Assembly (NCBI RefSeq): GCF_000014065.1
Contig: NC_008044.1
Coordinates: 78,501 to 142,500 of the forward strand
Length of the DNA stretch: 64,000 bases
Reading direction: 5' to 3'
DNA from: Ruegeria sp. TM1040
GTDB taxonomy: Bacteria > Pseudomonadota > Alphaproteobacteria > Rhodobacterales > Rhodobacteraceae
A program made the translations under genes and the position numbers. The notes under the pieces were generated by a model that was not told where the DNA came from, searched no databases, and saw only the letters and a list, made by a program, of their open reading frames with translations. Position 1 is the stretch's first letter. Each line of letters starts with the position of its first letter. Shown in pieces: positions 38,089 through 46,910 of this stretch.

Positions 38089-38808
38089 TCAACGCCAGCT
38101 CACATCCCCTAGAAAGATATATCCAGCGCCGTAGATCGTCTTGATCAGGCGCGGGTTTTTAGGATCTTCGCGCAGCTTGGTGCGCAGGCGTGAAATACGT
38201 ACATCCATCGCACGATCAAAGCTGTCACCGGCTCCGCCGCCGAGCCGTTCCATCATCTGCGCGCGGGAGATCAGCCGCTTGGGGCTTTCCAGAAAGAGGC
38301 GCAGGACTTCGCCTTCGGCATGCGAAAACGCGGTCTCCTCGCCATTCTCATCCTCAAGTGCGTAGCGGTCAAAATGTGCGGTCCAGCCGGAAAACTCTGC
38401 CCGATCCCCCGTGTCGGGTTGCCCACCGCGCGAGGTGTCACGCAGGCGCACGCGGATGCGCGCGACCACTTCTGCCGGGTCAAAGGGTTTGGTGATGTAG
38501 TCGTCCGCCCCCAGTTCCAGCCCCGTGACTCGATCCTGGACCTGTGCACGCCCCGAGATGATGATCACGCTTGCGCCCTGCTCAAGTGCCAGCCGGTGTA
38601 CCAGCGCCAAACCATCGGTATCTGGCAGCGACAGGTCCACAAGGCAGACATCGGGAGTCACCCGCTTGAGCGCGGCCTCGAAATCGCGGGCGCGTGAAAA
38701 GCTCTGGGTGCGATACCCGGCATCCTCCAGCGTCTCGGTCAGCAGCTGGCGGATTTCGGGCTCGTCATCGAGAATGGTGACAAGCGGAGAGGCATTGGCA
38801 TCAGGCAT
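38089..38808 (-). CDS. OmpR-family response regulator
   Basis: A 239-residue regulator with a receiver domain (acidic pocket DDE at 14-16, phospho-acceptor D58 in CLVDLSLPD, T/S position in IISG, K107 in YITKPF) and a C-terminal winged-helix DNA-binding domain (about 135-235, LRLFLESPKRLISRAQMM, SRLRTKLREDPKNPRLIKTIYGAGY in part). Its start overlaps the end of the hybrid kinase gene by 8 bases (38801-38808), so the pair is translationally coupled. The most obvious target is the divergent acyl-CoA synthetase/ABC transporter cluster (inference). Confidence 0.95.
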   Translation of the reverse strand: MPDANASPLVTILDDEPEIRQLLTETLEDAGYRTQSFSRARDFEAALKRVTPDVCLVDLSLPDTDGLALVHRLALEQGASVIIISGRAQVQDRVTGLELGADDYITKPFDPAEVVARIRVRLRDTSRGGQPDTGDRAEFSGWTAHFDRYALEDENGEETAFSHAEGEVLRLFLESPKRLISRAQMMERLGGGAGDSFDRAMDVRISRLRTKLREDPKNPRLIKTIYGAGYIFLGDVSWR

Positions 38809-40705
38809 GGTCGGCCTTTTGTTGCAGGAGCGCCATCAGATGCGCGCTTTCAAAGGGTTTTGGCAAGAGTGGCGCCAGAGTGAGGGCCGCGCGATAGAGC
38901 GGATCGGTATGCGGCAACGAGGTCATCAGTACCACGGGTGGCGCATCCGGCCCCAGCCGGGTGCAGAGATCGACGCCGGTGGCATCGCCTTCCAGTTTGA
39001 TGTCCGACAGGATCAGTGCAATCCCTTCGACATCCGCCAAAAGCGCAACGGCCTCATCAACGCTGGTGGCCTCGATGACGGAGTATCCAAGATCCATCAG
39101 CACCTGACGATAGGTCGCCCGAAGCGTGTCGCTGTCTTCGACCAGAAGGGCAATGCCGCCGGCCGCCATCGGCGCTGGGCGGTAGGGCAGGCGCAGCGTC
39201 ACCATCGCGCCGGAGACGGTGTTGCTGATGCGGATGTCCCCCCCGGCGGATTTCACCATGTCATAGACCATCGACAACCCCAGCCCCGAGCCCTCTTGCC
39301 CCTTGGTGGTGAAAAACGGGTTGAGCGCATTCTCAAGCGCTTGCACTGAAAAGCCGGGGCCTGTGTCGCTTACGGAGAATTCGATCCAGGTCTGCCCGAC
39401 CAGATGCGCGGCAACCGTGATCTGGCCGCTGGTGCCGCAGGCGTCGCGCGCATTCAAAATCAGGTTCAAAAGCGCGTCCTGCAGCCGCCCCGGATCCAAA
39501 AGGACCGGCCCCTCGCTTGTGTTGTCCAGCACGCTGAGACCGATGCCCTGTGGTAGTGACGGCGTGGCGAGGATCTTCATCTCGTCCAAGAGCGCGTGCA
39601 GGTCGGTGGCTTGCGGGCGCAGGCCACGGTGACTGGTCATTTCAGCCATCCGATCCAAGAGCCGCCCGCCGCGCCGCGCGGCTGACAGGGTGGCCTCCAC
39701 GAGCTCGCCCGCGCCTTCGGGCAGGGTCATCCGATCAAGGCGTGTCTGCATTCCGAGGATGATGGTCAGAAGGTTGGAGAAATCATGCGCAAGCCCGCTG
39801 GTCATCTGCGCGGCGATCTCGCGCTTGCGGGCCTGTTGCAGGGCCACGCGGGTCTGGGTTTCCTCGGTCACATCCATCGACAGGATGAACACCCCGCCTT
39901 CGTTGTCGGGCGTAAACGCCACGCGCAGGCGGCGGCTGTCCTGATCCTCGGTGAACTCAAACACCGGGCTTTCACCCTGGTAGGCCGCCGAGAGGTGCGG
40001 TGCGATGCGGGCATAGGCGGCGGACCCGAGCGCCTCGGCAATATGCTGGCCGAGAATGTCGGAGGGGCGGCCGGGAAACACTTTGCTCAAACGTCCGTTG
40101 GTAAAGGTATAATGCCCGTCCGCATCCACATGCGCGATATGGGCGGGCATCATTTCGGTCGTGAGCCGGGTGCGGGCCTCGGTCTGCGTCAGCTGGCGCT
40201 GGGTCTCTTCAAGTGTGGTGATCGTGGCTGCAAGCTTTCGGTTGGTGGCCGAGAGCTCTTCTGTGTAGCTCATCACCTGATCCGAGAGCTCCTCGGAGCG
40301 GGCGCGGAGCAATTCTTCAACCCGCTTGGTGCGGGTGATGTCGGTGTAGACCGTGACCCAGCCCCCCTCCGGAAGAGGCGCGCCCTCGATCGAAATCACA
40401 TGGCCATTGGCACGCTGGCGCTCGACGTAATGGGGCACAAAGGCGCGGGCCTGTTCCACCCGCAGCTGCACAAACGAATCGATGTCATCAATGGGGCCAT
40501 AGTCGCCCTGTACCGCGATAAAGCGGATGGTGTCTTCGAACGTCGCGCCCTCTTGCACCAATTCGGGCGGCAGTGAAAACATTTCCTGAAAGCGATGGTT
40601 GCAGGCCGCAAGGCGCAGGTTGCGGTCGTAGATCGACATGGCCTGCGCAATGAGGTTCAGGCCTGCGTCGATCATCGCCATGCGTTGTGCCGTGTTCTGT
40701 TTCAT
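38801..40705 (-). CDS. PAS-domain hybrid sensor histidine kinase
   Basis: A 634-residue soluble kinase without membrane helices. Order: PAS domain of the 'GLNLIAQAMSIYDR' type (about 10-125), coiled coil (130-180), second PAS (about 185-280), HisKA with H307 in GLAHDFSNLL, HATPase (N-box LNLILNARDA around 412-421, DTGPGF 447-452, GSGLGL 472-477) and a C-terminal receiver domain with D568 (ILSDIK) and a PKPF lysine. Cytoplasmic PAS sensing suggests an intracellular ligand, such as an acyl-CoA or carboxylate. I chose MKQNTAQRM at 40705, which has GGGGAG upstream; an in-frame start at 40843 is possible. Confidence 0.93.
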   Translation of the reverse strand: MKQNTAQRMAMIDAGLNLIAQAMSIYDRNLRLAACNHRFQEMFSLPPELVQEGATFEDTIRFIAVQGDYGPIDDIDSFVQLRVEQARAFVPHYVERQRANGHVISIEGAPLPEGGWVTVYTDITRTKRVEELLRARSEELSDQVMSYTEELSATNRKLAATITTLEETQRQLTQTEARTRLTTEMMPAHIAHVDADGHYTFTNGRLSKVFPGRPSDILGQHIAEALGSAAYARIAPHLSAAYQGESPVFEFTEDQDSRRLRVAFTPDNEGGVFILSMDVTEETQTRVALQQARKREIAAQMTSGLAHDFSNLLTIILGMQTRLDRMTLPEGAGELVEATLSAARRGGRLLDRMAEMTSHRGLRPQATDLHALLDEMKILATPSLPQGIGLSVLDNTSEGPVLLDPGRLQDALLNLILNARDACGTSGQITVAAHLVGQTWIEFSVSDTGPGFSVQALENALNPFFTTKGQEGSGLGLSMVYDMVKSAGGDIRISNTVSGAMVTLRLPYRPAPMAAGGIALLVEDSDTLRATYRQVLMDLGYSVIEATSVDEAVALLADVEGIALILSDIKLEGDATGVDLCTRLGPDAPPVVLMTSLPHTDPLYRAALTLAPLLPKPFESAHLMALLQQKADHA

Positions 40706-40813
40706 ACGTGCTCCCCGCCTCTTGGCTAACAGCTTGTGGCGCATTGGCAAAGTGGCTTGTGATTGCGCCCCTGAGGGTGGTCCGACAGGAATTGCAGATC
40801 GATCACCCGGGGC

Positions 40814-40946
40814 TGTTACAATTTGAAAGGTTTCAGAAATCATCGCGAAAAACTTGCTTTGTTACAAAGGAGCCGTCCTAATGCGGACATAAGGATCGCA
40901 GCCTGCACCTGTGGGTGAAGCGATCAATCCGGTCGAGGAGGACCGG
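40814..40946. promoter_or_regulatory. Divergent control region with TGTTACAA repeats and a leader hairpin
   Basis: The 260-base gap between the kinase and the acyl-CoA synthetase holds two direct copies of TGTTACAA (40814-40821 and 40860-40867), whose core TGTTACA is nearly palindromic. They are possible sites for the adjacent response regulator. A perfect hairpin CCGGTC-GAGGAG-GACCGG (40929-40946) lies 4 bases before the GGGAGGAG ribosome-binding site. Function is inferred from position only. Confidence 0.4.
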
Positions 40947-40965
40947 ATATGGGAGGAGTAAATAC

Positions 40966-42951
40966 GTGTCTCAGACCGCTGCGCAGACATCGTCTGGCGC
41001 CGGGCAGCTTATGTCTGTTCCGGCCCTGCTGGAGAGAAACGCAACTGTCCATGCCAACCGCCCGGCCTACCGGGAAAAAGAGTTTGGCATCTGGCAAAGT
41101 TGGACCTGGAAAGAAACCGCCGAGGAAATCGAGGCGCTGGCGCTTGGGTTGATGAATCTTGGTGTGGCCGAGGGAGATTTCATTGCTATCATCGGACGCA
41201 ACCGGCCATCGCTCTATTGGTCGATGGTGGCGGCACAGAGCGTCGGTGCAGTGCCGGTGCCGGTCTATCAGGACTCAAGTGCCGAGGAGATGGCCTATGT
41301 GCTGGATCACTGCGGTGCGGCCTATGTGATTGCGGGCGATCAGGAACAGGTCGACAAGGTGCTGGAGGTTCAGGACACGCTGACCAACCTCAAGCATATG
41401 ATCTATGTGGACCCCAAGGGTCTGCGCAAATACGACCACCACCAGCTGCATCAATACAGCCACGTGCAGGAACAGGGCCGCGCCGCGCGCGATGAGCTCA
41501 GCTCGGATCTTGCGGCGCGTAAGGCGAAGCTCACGTATGATAGCACCTGCGTGATGCTCTATACGTCGGGCACCACGGGGCGCCCCAAGGGCGTTGTGCT
41601 GTCCAATCGCAACGTGATCGAGAGCGCCAAGAACGCCAGCACCTTTGACAAGCTCACCGAGAATGAAGACATCCTGTCCTACCTGCCAATGGCTTGGGTC
41701 GGGGATTTCATCTTCTCGCTGGGACAGTCCTACTGGTGCGGGTTCTGCGTCAATTGCCCCGAGAGCGAAGACACCATGATGACCGATCTGCGTGAGATCG
41801 GCCCAACTTATTTCTTTGCACCGCCGCGCGTGTTTGAGGGTCAGCTCACCAATGTGATGATCCGCATGGAAGACGCGGGTAAGCTCAAGCAGAAGATGTT
41901 TCATCACTTCTTGGCCCATGCCAAGAAAGTCGGCGGCCTGATCCTGGATGGCAAACCTGTCGGCATGATGGATCGCCTGAAGTATCGCCTTGGGGATCTC
42001 TTGGTTTACGGTCCCCTGAAGGATACGCTTGGCTATGGTCGCATTCGCGTCGGCTACACCGCCGGTGAGGCGATTGGACCGGAGATTTTTGATTTCTACC
42101 GCTCGCTGGGGATCAATCTCAAACAGCTTTATGGTCAGACAGAGGCCACGGTGTTCATTACTGTGCAGCCTGATGGCGAAGTGCGCGCGGATACGGTGGG
42201 CGTGCCCGCACCGGATGTGGAGATCAAGATCGACGACAAGGGTGAGATCCACTACCGCTCGCCGGGGACCTTTGTGGAATACTACAAGAATGCGGAATCC
42301 ACCGCTTCGACAAAGGACGCCGAGGGCTGGGTCGCCACGGGTGATGCGGGCTTTATCGAGGAAAGCTCCGGCCATCTGCGGATCATCGACCGCGCCAAGG
42401 ATGTCGGCAAAATGGCCAGCGGCGCGATGTTTGCGCCCAAGTACGTCGAGAACAAGCTGAAGTTCTATCCTGACATTCTCGAGGCCGTGCTATTTGGCAA
42501 CGGCCGGGATCGCTGTGTGGCCTTTATCAACATCGACCTCACGGCGGTGGGCAACTGGGCAGAGCGCAACAATATTGCCTACGCCTCCTATCAGGAGCTC
42601 GCAGGCCACCCGCGCGTGCTGGAGACCATCCGCAACCATGTTGAGGCGGTGAATGTCTCAGTCGCGCAGGATGAGATGCTGTCTGGCTGTCAGGTGCATC
42701 GCTTCGTGGTGCTACACAAGGAGCTCGATGCCGATGATGGCGAGATGACCCGCACCCGCAAGGTGCGCCGTCGCATCGTCGAGGAGAAATTCGCCGACAT
42801 TATTGCCGCGCTTTATGATGGTTCCGAGCAGATCTCGACCCGGACCGAAGTGACATATGAAGACGGTCGCAAAGGCGCGATCAGTGCAACGCTGACCTGT
42901 GTGGATGCGAAGGTGCAATCGCCCATGGCGCAGCAGGTGGCAGCGGAATGA
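40966..42951 (+). CDS. Long-chain acyl-CoA synthetase-type AMP-forming ligase
   Basis: A 661-residue adenylate-forming enzyme that activates a carboxylic acid to its CoA thioester. Motifs: the P-loop TSGTTGRPKGV (200-210), YLPMAWVGD, the YTAGEAIGPE and YGQTEATVF segments, the hinge-region ATGDAGFIE and RAKDVGKM. It has the long-chain (FAA1/COG1022-like) layout. I start it at GTG 40966 because a perfect GGGAGGAG sits 8 bases upstream, while the upstream in-frame GTG (40915) would span the leader hairpin. It opens the cluster with a LIV-type ABC importer, so the substrate is probably the imported acid. Chain type (fatty, aromatic or other) cannot be told from sequence by eye. Confidence 0.9.
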   Translation: MSQTAAQTSSGAGQLMSVPALLERNATVHANRPAYREKEFGIWQSWTWKETAEEIEALALGLMNLGVAEGDFIAIIGRNRPSLYWSMVAAQSVGAVPVPVYQDSSAEEMAYVLDHCGAAYVIAGDQEQVDKVLEVQDTLTNLKHMIYVDPKGLRKYDHHQLHQYSHVQEQGRAARDELSSDLAARKAKLTYDSTCVMLYTSGTTGRPKGVVLSNRNVIESAKNASTFDKLTENEDILSYLPMAWVGDFIFSLGQSYWCGFCVNCPESEDTMMTDLREIGPTYFFAPPRVFEGQLTNVMIRMEDAGKLKQKMFHHFLAHAKKVGGLILDGKPVGMMDRLKYRLGDLLVYGPLKDTLGYGRIRVGYTAGEAIGPEIFDFYRSLGINLKQLYGQTEATVFITVQPDGEVRADTVGVPAPDVEIKIDDKGEIHYRSPGTFVEYYKNAESTASTKDAEGWVATGDAGFIEESSGHLRIIDRAKDVGKMASGAMFAPKYVENKLKFYPDILEAVLFGNGRDRCVAFINIDLTAVGNWAERNNIAYASYQELAGHPRVLETIRNHVEAVNVSVAQDEMLSGCQVHRFVVLHKELDADDGEMTRTRKVRRRIVEEKFADIIAALYDGSEQISTRTEVTYEDGRKGAISATLTCVDAKVQSPMAQQVAAE

Positions 42952-43035
42952 CGGCTCTGACGACGCTTGTGCAGGCTTGCTGCACATCGCCCCGCCCGCC
43001 GTCCCATCTGGCGCGAAATTCCAAAGGAGTGGCCC

Positions 43036-43854
43036 ATGCTTGATGCGGCTGACAGCTATGTGACCGAGGATGGCCGCACCATTGGCGGCGTGGTCATGGA
43101 GATGAAAAACATCACCCTGCGCTTTGGCGGCGTCGTGGCGATCAAGGACATCTCTTTTGACATCCGCGAAGGTGAAATCCGTGCGATTATCGGCCCCAAC
43201 GGGGCGGGTAAGTCCTCCATGCTGAACGTCATCTCGGGGTTCTATGTCCCCCAGGAGGGCGAAGTCTGGTTCCACGGCGCCAAGCGCCCGCCGATGAAAC
43301 CTTATGAGGTGGCTCGGCAGGGCATTGCGCGGACGTTCCAGAACATCGCGCTGTTTGACGGTATGAGCGTGCTCGACAACGTGATGACGGGGCGGCTCAA
43401 TTACATGAAGGCCGGCATGTTCCAGCAGGCTTTCTGGAAGGGACGCGCTGAAAAGGAAGAGGTCGAAAACCGCGAGGTCGTGGAAAAGATCATCGATTTC
43501 CTTGAAATTCAGGCGATCCGCAAAACGCCCGTCGCCCGTCTGCCCTACGGTTTGAAAAAACGCGTCGAGCTTGCGCGCGCCCTGGCGGCCGAGCCGAAGC
43601 TGTTGCTTTTGGACGAGCCGATGGCCGGTATGAACGTCGAGGAAAAGGAGGACATGTCCCGCTTTATTCTCGATGTGAACGACGAGTTTGGCACAACCAT
43701 CGCCCTGATCGAACACGACATGGGCGTTGTGATGGATCTCTCGGATCGCGTGGTGGTGATGGATTACGGCAAGAAGATTGGTGACGGCACCCCGGACGAA
43801 GTGCGCAACAATCAAGACGTTATCGACGCCTATCTGGGAGTCTCCCATGACTGA
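43036..43854 (+). CDS. Branched-chain-type ABC transporter ATPase (LivG-like)
   Basis: A 272-residue ATPase with Walker A GPNGAGKSS (53-61), the LivG-type signature LPYGLKKRVELARAL, Walker B LLLLDEPMAGMN and switch-region LIEHDMGVVM. The SISP-like region GIARTFQNIALF after the Q-loop is typical of LivG. The start at 43036 follows AAAGGAG; the frame before it is not conserved. It lies 84 bases after the ligase gene and 38 before the permease. Confidence 0.93.
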   Translation: MLDAADSYVTEDGRTIGGVVMEMKNITLRFGGVVAIKDISFDIREGEIRAIIGPNGAGKSSMLNVISGFYVPQEGEVWFHGAKRPPMKPYEVARQGIARTFQNIALFDGMSVLDNVMTGRLNYMKAGMFQQAFWKGRAEKEEVENREVVEKIIDFLEIQAIRKTPVARLPYGLKKRVELARALAAEPKLLLLDEPMAGMNVEEKEDMSRFILDVNDEFGTTIALIEHDMGVVMDLSDRVVVMDYGKKIGDGTPDEVRNNQDVIDAYLGVSHD

Positions 43855-43892
43855 TTTCTTCCGCGCAACTGCAATGAACAAGGAGGCGCACC

Positions 43893-44879
43893 ATGCCTGA
43901 TCAACTGATCTTTGCCATGGAGGTGACGCTCAACGGTCTGATGGCGGGGGTGCTTTATGCGCTGGTCGCGCTGGGCTTCGTGCTGATCTACAAGGCCTCG
44001 GGCATTTTCAATTACGCGCAAGGTGTTATGGCGCTATTTGCGGCGATGACCCTTGTCGGGATCATGCAGGGGCAGGTGCCCTTTTCCCATCTGATCAACG
44101 CGGTCTTTGGCGGCCATATCACCCACTTTGGATGGACAGTCCCATCCTTCGTGGCAATCATGATGACTGTCGCGGTCATGGTGTTGCTGGCGTGGCTTGT
44201 GCAGGTCCTGGTGATGAAACACCTCGTCGGCCAGGAACCGATTATCCTGTTCATGGCGACCATCGGGCTGGCCTATTTCCTCGAAGGCGTGGCGGACCTC
44301 ATGTGGGGTTCCGAGATCAAGACGCTCGATGTGGGGCTGCCGCAGGGGATCAACCTCTGGATCGATGAGACCACCTTCGGGATCTTTGGCTACGGCTTCT
44401 TCATCGACAACCTCGATATCGTGGCGACGGTAATTGCCGCGCTGCTGGTTACCGGGCTTGTGCTCTTTAGTCAGTACACCAAGCAGGGCCGTGCGATGCG
44501 CGCGGTGGCGGATGATCACCAGGCAGCGCTGTCGGTCGGCATTTCGCTCAACTACATCTGGGTGCTGGTCTGGTCGGTTGCCGGGTTCGTCGCACTGGTC
44601 GCGGGCATCATGTGGGGCACCAAATCCGGCGTCCAGTTCTCCTTGTCGCTGATCGCGCTTAAGGCGCTGCCTGTTCTGATGCTCGGGGGCTTCACCTCGA
44701 TCCCCGGTGCGATCGTTGGCGGCTTGATCATCGGGGTCGGAGAGAAGCTCTTTGAATTCCTGATCGGCCCCATGGTTGGCGGTGCAACCGAGAACTGGTT
44801 CGCCTATGTGCTGGCGCTGATCTTCCTGGTGTTCCGTCCGCAAGGCCTCTTTGGCGAGAAGATCATTGAACGCGTCTGA
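43893..44879 (+). CDS. Branched-chain-type ABC transporter permease (LivH-like)
   Basis: A 328-residue inner-membrane permease with about eight helices. Family segments: LNGLMAGVLYALVALGFVLIYKASG near the N-terminus (quoted in part as GVLYALVALGFVLIY), FNYAQGVMALFA, the EAA-like loop KQGRAMRAVADDHQAALSVG and SIPGAIVGGLIIGVGE. It is slightly longer than typical LivH. An AAGGAGG ribosome-binding site precedes it. The gene run is interrupted after it by a minus-strand gene. Confidence 0.93.
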   Translation: MPDQLIFAMEVTLNGLMAGVLYALVALGFVLIYKASGIFNYAQGVMALFAAMTLVGIMQGQVPFSHLINAVFGGHITHFGWTVPSFVAIMMTVAVMVLLAWLVQVLVMKHLVGQEPIILFMATIGLAYFLEGVADLMWGSEIKTLDVGLPQGINLWIDETTFGIFGYGFFIDNLDIVATVIAALLVTGLVLFSQYTKQGRAMRAVADDHQAALSVGISLNYIWVLVWSVAGFVALVAGIMWGTKSGVQFSLSLIALKALPVLMLGGFTSIPGAIVGGLIIGVGEKLFEFLIGPMVGGATENWFAYVLALIFLVFRPQGLFGEKIIERV

Positions 44880-44915
44880 GGCTCATATCCTCCCCACCTC
44901 CGGTGGCATGCAGGC

Positions 44916-45350
44916 TCAGCCCTGCATCCGCTGGAAGGCGGCGATGACCACTGCGGCTACAACCGTGACGGCCAGTGTGAGGGCGATGGTGATGTCTCCG
45001 ATGAGCCTGCCGATGAGGAAGGTGATCATGGCGGCGCCACAGAGTCCCACCAGAACCAGCCCCCAAAAGAACGACATGTCCTGGGGCTCAACGCTGTCCG
45101 AATGCGGAGCCGCTGCAGGTGCTGCGCGGCGCGTGGGCGCGGGGGCGGCAGGGCGCGACCTTGGCCGCGCCGCTTGCGAACGCGTTGCCGTGGTGCGGGG
45201 TCGCGGTCCGGTGGGCTCCACCTCCGCGTCTTCCACCACTGACAGCAGTTTCGACCGGGCGTCCCTGTATTGGGCGTCGGTCAGATCTCCTCGCTTCCGT
45301 GCAGCCTCCAGCTGCCGGAGTCTCTCCAGCATTACGGTCATTTCACCCAC
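44916..45350 (-). CDS. Two-helix membrane protein with SHOCT-like N-terminus, antisense inside the ABC cluster
   Basis: A 144-residue protein that I do not recognise as a named family. Its N-terminus (LERLRQLEAARKRGDLTDAQYRDARSKLL, quoted here in overlapping parts LERLRQLEAARKRG and DLTDAQYRDARSKLL) resembles a SHOCT-type oligomerisation motif. A Pro/Ala/Arg-rich linker (45-85) and two C-terminal hydrophobic helices (about 92-115 and 118-138) follow. The start is MGEMTVM at 45350 or the internal MTVM at 45341. It is encoded against the direction of the surrounding transporter genes, with 36 bases to the LivH stop. Codon usage looks like its neighbours. Confidence 0.68.
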   Translation of the reverse strand: MGEMTVMLERLRQLEAARKRGDLTDAQYRDARSKLLSVVEDAEVEPTGPRPRTTATRSQAARPRSRPAAPAPTRRAAPAAAPHSDSVEPQDMSFFWGLVLVGLCGAAMITFLIGRLIGDITIALTLAVTVVAAVVIAAFQRMQG

Positions 45351-45443
45351 TCACTTTTCCCACGCAAAATTTGCCGGGGAGATTGGGGCAAAATGTGGCG
45401 AAACCCGGATATCTGACGAAATGGTTAACGTGGGAGGCCGCGC

Positions 45444-45704
45444 ATGGCCAAGCTGATTTCCATTCTGAATGTCATTGCATGGTCTGGATTCTGGGCCTTT
45501 GGCTATCTCGCCCTGACAGGCGAGGGCTACACCGGCGGGCAGGTTACTGTGGCGACGCTCTTGGCGGCACTCGGTCTGTTTGCAGGCATCTTTGCCTATC
45601 TGAAACTGGTGCGGATATCGGAGCGGAAAGGCTACGCCAAACCCTCCAATCGCATGACCAGAACCCAGCGCGATGACGCGCAGTCCAAATGGGGAGAGGT
45701 CTGA
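45444..45704 (+). CDS. Small membrane protein within the ABC cluster
   Basis: An 86-residue protein with two hydrophobic helices (about 4-26 and 33-55, the latter with TVATLLAALGLFAGIFAYL) and a basic, hydrophilic tail (RISERKGYAKPSNRMTRTQR). A Roseobacter-type conserved hypothetical in look; function unknown. GGGAGG lies just upstream of ATG 45444. It precedes LivM by 38 bases and is in the same direction as the transporter, so it could be an accessory subunit (inference), or start a secondary transcript from the 93-base gap shared with the minus-strand gene. Confidence 0.72.
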   Translation: MAKLISILNVIAWSGFWAFGYLALTGEGYTGGQVTVATLLAALGLFAGIFAYLKLVRISERKGYAKPSNRMTRTQRDDAQSKWGEV

Positions 45705-45742
45705 TGCAAAACGATAAATTCAAAGAAGGGAGCCTCTGAGCC

Positions 45743-46819
45743 ATGTTCTATCGTGAAGCCGGGGATTTCAAACTCTCCTATGTCGAGGACAGTCAGACTT
45801 TTCCGATCAAATTCGATCGCTACCGCTACTATGCGGTGCTCGCTCTGGCCTTTGGCGTGGTGCCTTTTGTAGTCAATGACTATTGGGTCAATGCGATCCT
45901 CTTGCCCTTCCTCATCTATGCGATTGCGGCGATTGGGTTGAATATCCTTGTTGGTTACTGCGGGCAGGTGTCGCTGGGCACCGGGGGCTTCATGGCGGTT
46001 GGGGCCTATGCCTGCTACAAGCTGATGACAGCCTTTCCCGAAGTGTCCATGTTTATCCATGTTCTGCTTGCAGGCGGAATCACCGCGCTGGTCTGCGTGC
46101 TCTTTGGTTTGCCCAGTTTGCGCATCAAGGGATTTTATCTGGCGGTGGCCACATTGGCGGCGCAGTTCTTCCTGGTCTGGCTCTTCAACCGCGTGCCGTG
46201 GTTTTACAACTATTCCGCTTCTGGCCAGATCAACGCGCCCGAGCGTGACGTATTTGGCATCATCATCACCGGCCCCAATGCACCGGCCTGGGCGACCTAT
46301 CTGTTCTGCCTGATTTTCCTGACCTTCTGCGCCATCGTGGCCCGCAACCTGACCCGCGGCACCCAGGGGCGGACGTGGATGGCGATCCGGGACATGGATA
46401 TCGCGGCCGAAATCATCGGGGTGAACCCTTTGAAGGCAAAAATGACGGCCTTTGCGGTCTCGGGCTTCTTTGTCGGGATCTCGGGCGCGCTGTTCTTCGC
46501 GGTCTACCTCGGGGCGGTCGAAGTGGGCGAGGCCTTTGGCATCAACAAGTCGTTCCTTGTCCTCTTCATGGTCATCATTGGCGGCTTGGGCTCGATCTTT
46601 GGCTCTTTTGCGGGCGCCGCGTTCCTGGTGCTGCTGCCGGTGATCCTGAAGGTCGTAGGCGTGGATTGGCTGGGTTGGCCGACGGACATCGTCGCACATT
46701 TCCAGCTGGTGATCGTGGGTGCGCTGATCATCACGTTCCTTATCCTGGAGCCACACGGCCTTGCGCAGCTCTGGCGCGTCGCCAAGGAGAAACTGCGGCT
46801 CTGGCCCTTCCCGCACTAG
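45743..46819 (+). CDS. Branched-chain-type ABC transporter permease (LivM-like)
   Basis: A 358-residue permease with about nine helices. LivM signatures: AIAAIGLNILVGYCGQVSLG (20 residues), FMAVGAYACY, LPSLRIKGFYLAVATLAAQF in its conserved position, RTWMAIRDMDIAAEIIGVN for the coupling loop and VIIGGLGSIFGSFAGAAFL. It would pair with the LivH-like subunit. The substrate-binding protein starts 91 bases downstream. Confidence 0.93.
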   Translation: MFYREAGDFKLSYVEDSQTFPIKFDRYRYYAVLALAFGVVPFVVNDYWVNAILLPFLIYAIAAIGLNILVGYCGQVSLGTGGFMAVGAYACYKLMTAFPEVSMFIHVLLAGGITALVCVLFGLPSLRIKGFYLAVATLAAQFFLVWLFNRVPWFYNYSASGQINAPERDVFGIIITGPNAPAWATYLFCLIFLTFCAIVARNLTRGTQGRTWMAIRDMDIAAEIIGVNPLKAKMTAFAVSGFFVGISGALFFAVYLGAVEVGEAFGINKSFLVLFMVIIGGLGSIFGSFAGAAFLVLLPVILKVVGVDWLGWPTDIVAHFQLVIVGALIITFLILEPHGLAQLWRVAKEKLRLWPFPH

Positions 46820-46910
46820 GGAAGGCGACCAAGACATTCGCCGGGGGCGGCAAGAGGAGGTCGGCCCCGACCTAAAACACATCGGAAAAATTCAGGGAGG
46901 ATGACACCCG

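Noticed and set aside
40706..40965. Sigma-54 promoter in the kinase/ligase gap
   Set aside because: I looked for a TGGCAC-N5-TTGC pair and found none.
41275..42375. 366-codon minus-strand frame over the acyl-CoA synthetase gene
   Set aside because: The plus strand carries all AMP-forming ligase motifs; the reverse frame has none.
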